Notes under the pieces: generated by a model | Told to the model about the DNA's origin: nothing | The model's input: the letters and a program-made list of their open reading frames with translations, nothing else | Databases searched by the model: none | Source of the DNA: Treponema sp. | GTDB taxonomy: Bacteria; Spirochaetota; Spirochaetia; Treponematales; Breznakiellaceae | Assembly (NCBI GenBank): GCA_031274035.1 | Contig: JAISQR010000113.1 | Span: 1-49,517 of the forward strand | Direction of reading: 5' to 3' | DNA: 49,517 nucleotides | Shown here: piece after piece, positions 25,487-32,102 of the stretch | Numbering within the stretch: position 1 is the first letter of the stretch | How the letters are laid out: every line of letters starts with the position of its first letter | Made by a program: the position numbers and the translations under genes

Positions 25487-26326
25487 ATGGAACCTGAAGA
25501 GGAAATTGTATATCCAAGCCCCGGCTATTCTTTTTGTTTTCAGATAAGCAGGGACAGGAAACTTCACTATAATTGGCATCTTCATAATGAGTACGAATTT
25601 GCCGTATGCCAGCGGGGGGAAGGAGAAATCCGCGTTGGGGATACTATCCTTTCATTTAAAGGACCCGCGGCATATTTTATCGCTTCCCGTATTCCCCACG
25701 CCCTTATCAGCAGCGGGCCCTTTGACGGCTGGATCATACAACTGCCGCTTAATATTCTGAATGCCTATGAGAAGCGTCCCGAATTTGCCTTTATTACGGA
25801 CCTTACAGGCCGTTCCTTCCCCGCACTGAGCTTCTCATCCGCAATATCGTTACGCATTATCGCTAAACTGGAAAAAGCCCAGGAAAGATCCGGCGTCTTC
25901 CGTTGGATAAGCCTGCTCGAAGCCCTCTACGCGGCATCTATCGAACGGAATGTCTTCCGCTGCTCCTTTCTTTCGGAGAAATCACTGGAGGAAAATACAG
26001 ACCGCTTTGATGAGATATGCCATGCTATTTTTAAGGAATCTGCCCAGCCCCACAGCCTTGCCGATTCCGCGCGGGCCGCGGGTATGTCGGTACAGAGCTT
26101 TTGCAGAAATTTTAAAAAGAAAACCGGTATGACTTTTGTGGAGTACATCCATTCGGTACGCATAAACAATGCAAAGAAACTGCTCCAGCAGACCAGGATG
26201 TATGTGGATGATATCTGTTATGAATGCGGTTTTAATACGGTTTCTTTTTTTAACCGCAAATTCAGGGAACAGACTGGTATGACACCCATCCAGTACCGGC
26301 AGAACTACGGGGCGGATTACCATTAG
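25487..26326 (+). CDS. AraC-family transcriptional regulator with cupin sensor
   Basis: Regulator of about 279 residues. An N-terminal cupin-type ligand domain (about 10-110; HYNWHLHNEYEFAVCQRGEGE) precedes a C-terminal double helix-turn-helix (about 180-275; LADSARAAGMSVQSFCRNF, then FVEYIHSVRINNAKKLL, then ICYECGFNTVSFFNRKFRE and TGMTPIQYR). The ATG at 25487 is preferred over an in-frame TTG at 25469, which lies within the promoter. It is divergent from the sugar-type importer and probably controls it in response to the substrate (inference). Confidence 0.9.
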   Translation: MEPEEEIVYPSPGYSFCFQISRDRKLHYNWHLHNEYEFAVCQRGEGEIRVGDTILSFKGPAAYFIASRIPHALISSGPFDGWIIQLPLNILNAYEKRPEFAFITDLTGRSFPALSFSSAISLRIIAKLEKAQERSGVFRWISLLEALYAASIERNVFRCSFLSEKSLEENTDRFDEICHAIFKESAQPHSLADSARAAGMSVQSFCRNFKKKTGMTFVEYIHSVRINNAKKLLQQTRMYVDDICYECGFNTVSFFNRKFREQTGMTPIQYRQNYGADYH

Positions 26327-26330
26327 GCTG

Positions 26331-26493
26331 CTAGCAGCCGCGGACACTTCGTGTCCGATTGCACTTGTGGATTTTTTGCATATTTATGCAAAAAATCCCG
26401 ATCAATGGGCATGCTTTCAGAGTTTTTAAGGTATAAATATTCATGTTTATGAATATTTATACAATTTTTGGGTAAAGCCCCACAAACTCCTAG
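26331..26493 (-). repeat. CTAG-bounded palindromic repeat, copy I (163 bp, inverted)
   Basis: Opposite orientation to most copies: it begins CTAGCAGCCGCGGACACTTC and ends AAACTCCTAG. All three stems are present. Its distal end carries the TTTTTGGGTAAAGCCCCACA variant terminus. It starts four bases after the AraC-type stop codon. Confidence 0.9.
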
Positions 26494-26741
26494 GAATACG
26501 ATAAAGCGTTATAATGGTTTTCTTTTCATGTTTCCGAACGATCCCCCTATCGGCGAGATATTTGGGTTATATTTTTATTGAAACGCGCGGGTGTAATACC
26601 CAAGAGCCCGCTAAGAACCCGCTCACCGGTTCGCGGGAGAGGGTTCGCGGGAGAGGGTTCGCAGGGGAGCTTTAGGGCGAGGTAGTTCATTTTGCGGTAT
26701 TCCTTTTTAGGGTTAGATTAATTATGAGGCAATGCGCCCCC
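26494..26741. other. Intergenic stretch with a 14-bp tandem repeat
   Basis: No gene is visible. Three tandem copies of GGTTCGCGGGAGAG (third copy with two changes) lie at 26628-26669. They are preceded by AACCCGCTCACC, which could pair with them. The function is unknown. Confidence 0.5.
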
Positions 26742-26770
26742 TTCACTCTTAAATCATTTTATGCTATACT
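26742..26770 (+). promoter_or_regulatory. Promoter of carD-type gene (apparently leaderless)
   Basis: TTCACT (26742-26747), 17 bases, TATACT (26765-26770). The ATG at 26778 is seven bases further on, so the transcript would start about at the ATG. Confidence 0.5.
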
Positions 26771-26777
26771 TTATCTA

Positions 26778-27278
26778 ATGAGCGATATAGTTACGGATTT
26801 CCGTGTTGACCAGAAGGTAGTTTATCCCAGTCAGGGGGTCGGAATTATAATTTCGATAGTAGAAAAAGAATTCAAAAGCGAAAAAATTCCCTATTATATC
26901 ATCTACCTCGAAGTTTCCGACATGACCATTTGGGTGCCGGTTGAAAAGGCATCTGGTTTAGGCATCCGTCCCGTTGTAAGCCAGGCAGAAGCGGAAAAGG
27001 CTATTGCCCTTATCGGCGAAACTTACGAGCCCATTCCTTCCGATTGGAAGATGCGCTATCAGATGAATCTTGACCTGCTGAAAAAAGGCAGCGTAGAAGA
27101 TATAGCCTCCATTGTACGTTCCCTCTACCACAGGAGCAAAGTCAAAGAACTGCCTATCCTAGAGCGCAAACTCTACGATTCCGCACTACGGCTTCTGGAG
27201 GACGAAATTTCCTCTTCGCTCCAGAAAACCAGAGAGGAAGTAGAAACTATAATCTTCACCCGCCTTGAGTCCCACTAG
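26778..27278 (+). CDS. CarD-family transcription regulator
   Basis: Protein of 166 residues. The N-terminal domain (about 1-60; DFRVDQKVVYPSQGVGII) is the RNA-polymerase-interacting domain shared by CarD and Mfd. The C-terminal helical domain (about 75-160) contains MNLDLLKKGSVEDIASIVR, where CarD proteins touch promoter DNA. CarD stabilises open promoter complexes, mainly at rRNA and housekeeping promoters. The start at MSDIVTDF fits the family. The ispD start codon follows its stop by one base, so they form one operon. Confidence 0.9.
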   Translation: MSDIVTDFRVDQKVVYPSQGVGIIISIVEKEFKSEKIPYYIIYLEVSDMTIWVPVEKASGLGIRPVVSQAEAEKAIALIGETYEPIPSDWKMRYQMNLDLLKKGSVEDIASIVRSLYHRSKVKELPILERKLYDSALRLLEDEISSSLQKTREEVETIIFTRLESH

Positions 27279-27279
27279 A

Positions 27280-28107
27280 ATGAGTATAGCCGCCGTAATC
27301 ACTGCCGGCGGTTCTTCAAGCCGTATGCAAAGCGAGGGCGGCGGGAAGATTGTCAAAAAGGAATATTGCCCCTTGGGAGACGGCGCGGAGGACGATGAAG
27401 GCAAGCCGCTTACTGTGCTTGGTTCGGCGGTCCGTAGCTTCGCGGCATCCTCAAGGATAGGCCCTATAGTCATTACCGTTCCTGCCGATACGGAAACAGG
27501 TGAATATGCGGCCAGGGCCAGTCTACCTTCATCGTTCTTCAGAAACACCGTGCAGAGTACCGTTAATCCCTGGATTTTACCCTGCTCTGCGGCCCCCCAA
27601 TGTATGGAGAAGCCCTCTCAGACCCGGCCTGAGAGTCCCCGCATACTCTTTGTGCCCGGGGGAAAAACCAGGCAGCTTTCCGTGTACCATGCGCTTTCCT
27701 TGCTTTCCGCCTATATGCCCGATTATGTACTTATCCATGACGGAGCGCGGCCCTGGATAGAATCTTCCCTGGTCGAGGCCGTCATAAACGCGGTCATAAA
27801 ATGCCGCGCTGTTATCCCCGTTGTACCGCTTGTCGAGACGCCCAAAGAAATAGGCCCTGATAACGTTATCAGAAGGCACTTGAAACGCTCGTGCCTGGCA
27901 ACGGCCCAGACGCCTCAAGCCTTTGCCTTTCCTGATATTCTCTATGCCCACGAAAAAGCCGCGGAAAGGGCTCTGGGCGGGGGTATTGACTACACCGATG
28001 ATGCTGAAATCTGGGCCGAATTCTGCGGGCCCGTGTCGGTGATCCAGGGTTCCCCCCGCAACCGTAAGATCACCTTTAAAGAGGATATGCCGCATTACGG
28101 AGCATAA
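27280..28107 (+). CDS. ispD: IspD: 2-C-methyl-D-erythritol 4-phosphate cytidylyltransferase
   Basis: Third enzyme of the MEP isoprenoid pathway, joining MEP and CTP to CDP-ME. The nucleotide-binding start is AAVITAGGSSSRMQ. The core shows VLIHDGARPWI, IPVVPLVETPK and LATAQTPQAF, and the end is YTDDAEIWA...ITFKEDM. At 275 residues it is longer than the usual ~230. The extra length lies in two inserts, after residue 20 (GGGKIVKKEYCPLGDGAEDD) and around 90-125 (before ILFVPGGKTRQLSV). The ATG at 27280 is chosen over a TTG at 27265 inside carD. Confidence 0.93.
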   Translation: MSIAAVITAGGSSSRMQSEGGGKIVKKEYCPLGDGAEDDEGKPLTVLGSAVRSFAASSRIGPIVITVPADTETGEYAARASLPSSFFRNTVQSTVNPWILPCSAAPQCMEKPSQTRPESPRILFVPGGKTRQLSVYHALSLLSAYMPDYVLIHDGARPWIESSLVEAVINAVIKCRAVIPVVPLVETPKEIGPDNVIRRHLKRSCLATAQTPQAFAFPDILYAHEKAAERALGGGIDYTDDAEIWAEFCGPVSVIQGSPRNRKITFKEDMPHYGA

Positions 28108-28221
28108 ATTCCTGCCGATACTATTATAAAGATATTTTTAAAACTCAGCAGGGGGGTTATCGGAACCATCGAATCGAGCCAAAGGCGTGCGGTTCGTATG
28201 GCGTCCGTGAAGGATGCAGTT

Positions 28222-28698
28222 ATGATACGTGTTGGTTTGGGACAGGACCTGCACCGGCTGGTGCAGGGGCGGCGTTTTATTCTTGGAGGTGTAGACATTC
28301 CCTCCGACCGCGGGGAACTCGGTCATTCCGACGGGGATGTGCTTGCGCATGCGGTAACCGACGCTCTGCTCGGCGCTGTCGGCATGGGCGATATAGGTGA
28401 ATTGTTCCCCCCCGCTGATGCTGCCTGGAAGGATGCAGATTCTATGAACCTGCTGCATATAGCCTTTAGCCGCATACAGGCATTGGGATGGCGTCTGGTC
28501 AACATTGATTGTGTGGTAAGTTGCGAAAAACCGCGCATACTCCCTTATCGCCGCCAGATATGCGAGTCTCTGGCGGCGGTTCTTGCCGTTCCGCCGGAGG
28601 CGGTCTTCGTCAAGGGTAAAACAGGCGAGGGCTTAGGTCCCGTAGGGGAAGGTATAGCGGTACAGGCAAGCGCTGTCTGCCTTTTGGAGTGGCCCTAG
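28222..28698 (+). CDS. ispF: IspF: 2-C-methyl-D-erythritol 2,4-cyclodiphosphate synthase
   Basis: Next but one enzyme of the MEP pathway, cyclising CDP-ME-2-phosphate. The metal ligands are in GQDLHRL (Asp, His) and LGHSDGDVLAHAV (His). The structural DIGELFPP, CEKPRILPY and KTGEGLGPVGEG stretches are present. The start MIRVGLGQDLH (28222) has AAGGA upstream; an ATG at 28198 is less supported. The product is full length, and its TAG stop is part of the CTAG that begins repeat J. Its last 21 bases before the final proline codon recur at 31809-31829. Confidence 0.93.
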   Translation: MIRVGLGQDLHRLVQGRRFILGGVDIPSDRGELGHSDGDVLAHAVTDALLGAVGMGDIGELFPPADAAWKDADSMNLLHIAFSRIQALGWRLVNIDCVVSCEKPRILPYRRQICESLAAVLAVPPEAVFVKGKTGEGLGPVGEGIAVQASAVCLLEWP

Positions 28699-28852
28699 GA
28701 GCCTGTGGCACTTGTAGGTTTTTACGGCCTTTTTTAGCAAAAAAGGCCGTAAAAACCACTATTATCCGGCATCCTTACGCAGTTTGTAAGATAAAAACCG
28801 CCTAATCGGCGGTTTTTTTAGGTTTTATGCGCTCGCCCTGACAAACTCCTAG
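28695..28852 (+). repeat. Variant CTAG-bounded element (copy J) with terminator-like core
   Basis: CTAG at 28695 and 28849, with family-type ends (CTAGGAGCCTGTGGCACTTG and GACAAACTCCTAG) but an unrelated interior. The core holds a perfect 19-bp hairpin (28717-28735 against 28739-28757, three-base loop), and then a terminator-type hairpin. It overlaps the ispF stop codon. Confidence 0.75.
28793..28819 (+). terminator. Rho-independent terminator after ispF
   Basis: AAAAACCGCC, loop TAATC, GGCGG followed by seven T. It lies inside element J, 95 bases after the ispF stop, and probably ends the carD-ispD-ispF transcript. Confidence 0.75.
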
Positions 28853-28856
28853 AAAT

Positions 28857-30719
28857 TTGTTGCTCTTTGTATATAAACATAGTAAAATCGCGGCAGAACT
28901 GGTGTCAGTCACCTTTTCGCAATGCGTTGATAAAAAGAAGGTACTTAGCACGAAAAGTTTGAAGACCACATTTCTTATTGTATTTGCTGCCTTAAGCATC
29001 GTTATTTCATTCGGTGTGGGGATGGTGATCTATATGCAGTATCGGGCATATATCAAAAGCAGCTATGAAGCCACACTGAAGCAGGTGCTGGAAGGGGTCT
29101 CCGAAAATCTCCCTGTTCTCAGTGACGCTGATTATATAATTCGGGAAGGGGAAGCGCAGTCTGAAGCATTTATGGACCTCTTCATTGAACTGCATACACT
29201 TTCAAAACTGTTTAATGTTGAAGACATAGCGGTATTTGAACGCCAGCGAGCTGGTGTCTACCGGTTTCTTGCCGGTGTAAGGCCGGCGGATGATCCATTC
29301 GTATTTATAGCAGAGGGTACGTTTCTCGTTCCCTGGGAGCCCGGAGAAAGCGTTGCTCACGTTATGGAGACGGCCTACACTACCAGAACGTTTCAGGCAA
29401 CTTCGTCTTACACTGACGAGTTCGGTACTCATGTATCAGGGATTCTTCCGATGACAAAAAGTGACGGTACGGCGTCTGTTCTTCTCGGCGTCGATTATGA
29501 AGTTTCTTGTATAGAGAGCCTGTACCGGAAGGCATACACCGCGCTGATCATTTCTATGCTTATTGGTATTATTCTTGCACTGGGAGGCGCGTGGGTATTT
29601 GCCGCGATCCTCGTGAGGCCAATCAAGCAGGTTACTCAGGTGGCGGGGGAACTGGCCGGCGCCCATTTTGATATTGAAATTCCAATTACGAGCAAGAACG
29701 AAATCGGCGACCAGCAGAAGGCCCTCCGCACGATCCGGGATAATCTCAAACAGATGATGGCTACCCTCAACCAGCAACAGGTCCAAAAATTGGACAGTAT
29801 CAGCCGGAATCTTCGGGACGCGGTCAATAAATCGCTTAAGGATGTGGAAGTGATTGTTGATCAGATGGGCGCGGTTGAACATCGCTCGGAATCTCAGATA
29901 ACCCTGGTAGGCGAAGCGACGGATTCAACCAAGCGGATTGTCTCTCGCATTGACGGGCTGAATGCGGCGATTCAAACACAAGTCGCGAATATCATCGAAT
30001 CCTCCGCTGCTATAAAACAAATGATTGCCCATACAGCCTCTATCCGTTCAACAGTGAGTAATTCCACAAAACTAACCGAACAACTCAACGGTTTATCAAA
30101 AAACGGGCAGCAGATTATACGGCGTTTAGGCGAGGAATATCAGTTGATAGCGACCCGTGCCGGTTCATTAAAGACGGCAAACAAGATGATAGCGAATATG
30201 GTGACGGAGACGAACATTCTTGCCATGAACGCGGCGATAGAGGCGGCCCACGCCGGCGAATCTGGAAGAGGTTTTGCGGTGGTGGCCAGTGAGATACGAA
30301 AGTTAGCTGAATCCTCGGCGAAAGAATCTTCAGCCATTGACGCGGAGATCAAAAACATGGAACATGCGATAACGAATATGGCGGGAGCGTCAAACGATAC
30401 GACCGCATTGATGGAATCTCTGTTCGCGGGAATACATGATATGGAATCTCTATTTTTTACGGTTACGAAAGCAGTGGAGGAACAATCCGTCGGGGGCGCC
30501 CGGATATTAGAATCCTTGAACGTAATACAAGAAAAAACGAATCTGGTACAGGACGATTCTCTGGAAATAAAGAAAGAAAGCAACGACATCTACCAGGACA
30601 TAGAGAATGTAAAGTCCGCTTCAGGGGAAGTACGGAATAGCGTTTCCAACGTACTGAACGCAAGCAAGCATATTGCCGAATATCTCGAATATTCCCAGCA
30701 GATTGTAGAAAGTCACTGA
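28857..30719 (+). CDS. Methyl-accepting chemotaxis protein
   Basis: Chemoreceptor of up to 620 residues. A membrane helix (about 37-60), a periplasmic sensor domain of about 165 residues, a second helix (about 228-252), a HAMP region (about 253-305) and a cytoplasmic coiled coil follow in order. The signalling tip is the conserved NILAMNAAIEAAHAGESGRGFAVVASEIRKLAE (split as read). The start is uncertain: the longest frame begins at TTG 28857, inside decayed repeat sequence; GTG 28902 and TTG 28959 are alternatives, none with a good ribosome binding site. The ligand is unknown. Confidence 0.88.
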   Translation: MLLFVYKHSKIAAELVSVTFSQCVDKKKVLSTKSLKTTFLIVFAALSIVISFGVGMVIYMQYRAYIKSSYEATLKQVLEGVSENLPVLSDADYIIREGEAQSEAFMDLFIELHTLSKLFNVEDIAVFERQRAGVYRFLAGVRPADDPFVFIAEGTFLVPWEPGESVAHVMETAYTTRTFQATSSYTDEFGTHVSGILPMTKSDGTASVLLGVDYEVSCIESLYRKAYTALIISMLIGIILALGGAWVFAAILVRPIKQVTQVAGELAGAHFDIEIPITSKNEIGDQQKALRTIRDNLKQMMATLNQQQVQKLDSISRNLRDAVNKSLKDVEVIVDQMGAVEHRSESQITLVGEATDSTKRIVSRIDGLNAAIQTQVANIIESSAAIKQMIAHTASIRSTVSNSTKLTEQLNGLSKNGQQIIRRLGEEYQLIATRAGSLKTANKMIANMVTETNILAMNAAIEAAHAGESGRGFAVVASEIRKLAESSAKESSAIDAEIKNMEHAITNMAGASNDTTALMESLFAGIHDMESLFFTVTKAVEEQSVGGARILESLNVIQEKTNLVQDDSLEIKKESNDIYQDIENVKSASGEVRNSVSNVLNASKHIAEYLEYSQQIVESH

Positions 30720-31194
30720 AAGTCCGCCAGAATAGACGGTCAAACGCAGGGGGGACTTCGTGCTTAAAAGTAAAACCGCTGCATAGCCGAAAACATGGCT
30801 TGACACAACGAGAGAAAAAGGTATATCCTATTGCCTATGAATACAGTGCGTGATGTAAACTTCTCGCGCCCTCTTTCAGGGGATTTTCCTCTTTGTACGC
30901 TGAAACTTAATCTATCCCCCCCCCACACACACACACACACATACATACATACACTAGATTAATAAAGCTCTATAGGCGTTTTCCGGTTCCGGTCGGGCCT
31001 TAAATTTATTCTCAAATTTTCCCGCGAAGGTTGTTTTTGCGCCCCGGCTGGTTTTTTTGTCTACACGCCAATTTTCCAGGCTTTTCAGGATGCCGAACCA
31101 TATTCCACAATTCACAATATCACGGCCCTTCGGCCGTGTGGTGAGGGAACGGGTCTCTGGCAATATGCAACAAATATTTAGGAGGTTTTTTTTG
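30720..31194. other. 475-bp intergenic region with simple-sequence tract and hairpin
   Basis: No gene is recognised between the chemoreceptor and the lipoprotein. It holds the C/CA/ATAC tract (30916-30954) and a compact hairpin CACGGCC-CTTC-GGCCGTG at 31121-31138, which forms a CUUCGG-type stable loop in RNA but has no T-run. Open frames here lack start signals. Confidence 0.5.
30916..30954. repeat. Microsatellite C9-(AC)8-(ATAC)3
   Basis: Nine C (30916-30924), eight AC units (30925-30940) and ATACATACATAC(AC) (30941-30954). Such tracts are slippage-prone. It lies 241 bases before the lipoprotein ATG and about 200 after the chemoreceptor stop, so it can affect transcription or spacing only. 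Confidence 0.9.
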
Positions 31195-31731
31195 ATGAAA
31201 AACAAACTTGTTCCAGTTACGGCGGCGGCGCGTCTTGCCGCCGCCATGCTGGTTGTGGTAACCGCTCTTCTGTCGCTGGCTTGCGACACCGAAACGCCGA
31301 TTACGCCGAGCATACCTGACACGACTTCTGTCAAGTTTGAGGGGAAAACCGTCTGGATTGGTACCCAGTATCAGGGGGACGACAAAGGCGGTTATCATAT
31401 ACTGCAAATGGGTTGGAAAGGTGAATATAAAAATAACGTCGATAAGATAGTTATCACCTTGGGTAAGGATTATCTTGAAGATAATAGACCAGCTCTCCTT
31501 ATGGAACTGGTTAAGACGGATCCTCCTGAAGTTTCTAATGTTGACATTTCTCAGGCCGACTATGATGCGCTTAAGAGCAAGCTCAATGCTGCTTTGCCTG
31601 CGGGTTCTGGAAAGACTGTAGTCAACGGTAATCTCGTTAATGTTACCAAGGTCCCCGTCTACGCCATGATTCGCGATGCCATCATCCGTCTGGCGCAGAC
31701 CGCCAGGGCTGGCGTAGGAAGGGGTGCGTAA
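31195..31731 (+). CDS. Small putative lipoprotein, unknown function
   Basis: Protein of 178 residues. The start ATG is preceded by AGGAGG seven to fourteen bases upstream, making it far better than the frame's earlier start at 31057. The signal peptide is MKNKLVPVTA... with a lipobox LSLAC, so C30 would be lipidated. The mature part begins DTETPITPSIPDTTSVKFEG and resembles no family I recognise. It ends AQTARAGVGRGA. A terminator follows 42 bases later. Confidence 0.75.
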   Translation: MKNKLVPVTAAARLAAAMLVVVTALLSLACDTETPITPSIPDTTSVKFEGKTVWIGTQYQGDDKGGYHILQMGWKGEYKNNVDKIVITLGKDYLEDNRPALLMELVKTDPPEVSNVDISQADYDALKSKLNAALPAGSGKTVVNGNLVNVTKVPVYAMIRDAIIRLAQTARAGVGRGA

Positions 31732-31773
31732 CAGCCTGCTTTTTACGGCTAATTAGGGGTGACGGACACCATA

Positions 31774-31805
31774 AAGGCGTGGTTCGAGAGAGCCGCGCCT
31801 TTTTT
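31774..31805 (+). terminator. Rho-independent terminator after the lipoprotein gene
   Basis: AAGGCGTGGT pairs with GCCGCGCCTT (ten pairs, two G-U) around an eight-base loop, followed by further T. It lies 43 bases after the stop codon. Confidence 0.75.
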
Positions 31806-31808
31806 CCT

Positions 31809-31837
31809 CTGTCTGCCTTTTGGAGTGGCTCTAGGAG
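31809..31837 (+). repeat. Duplicate of the ispF 3' end
   Basis: The 21 bases at 31809-31829 are identical to 28673-28693, the last codons of ispF; after one mismatch, CTAGGAG also matches. The copy is out of any coding context and is joined directly to repeat copy K, as the original is to copy J. Confidence 0.85.
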
Positions 31838-31959
31838 TTTGTGGGGCTTTGCCCAATGGAGCCCCTTTAATCGGAATTTTTGAATGTAGGTGTACCAAAG
31901 GAACACTGAGAAAAAATTAAAAAACGTCCAATCGGACACTAAGTGTCCGCGGCTCCTAG
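31831..31959 (+). repeat. CTAG-bounded repeat, copy K (129 bp, internally rearranged)
   Basis: CTAG at 31831 and 31956. The left terminus is the GTTTGTGGGGCTTTGCCC variant. The first palindrome is missing. A GTAGGTGTACCAAAGG piece is shared with copy D, and the CGGACACTAAGTGTCCG hairpin is kept. It is tandem with copy L, sharing one CTAG. Confidence 0.85.
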
Positions 31960-32102
31960 GAGTTTGTTGCGCTTCGCGCATAAAATGGTATAAATATTCA
32001 TAAACATGAATATTTATACCTTACAAACTCGGAAAGCATGCCCATTGATCGGGATTTTTTGCATAAATATGCAAAAAATCCACAAGTGCAACAGGCTGCT
32101 AG
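31956..32102 (+). repeat. CTAG-bounded palindromic repeat, copy L (147 bp)
   Basis: Same length and type as copy H. CTAG at 31956 and 32099. Both main stems are perfect. Its terminal CTAG contains the minus-strand TAG stop codon of pbpC. Confidence 0.92.

Noticed and set aside
28673-31837. Integrated element with the ispF end as a true att site
   Set aside because: The duplicated end is clear, but there is no integrase or excisionase gene in the segment, so this was kept only as an observation to be tested.
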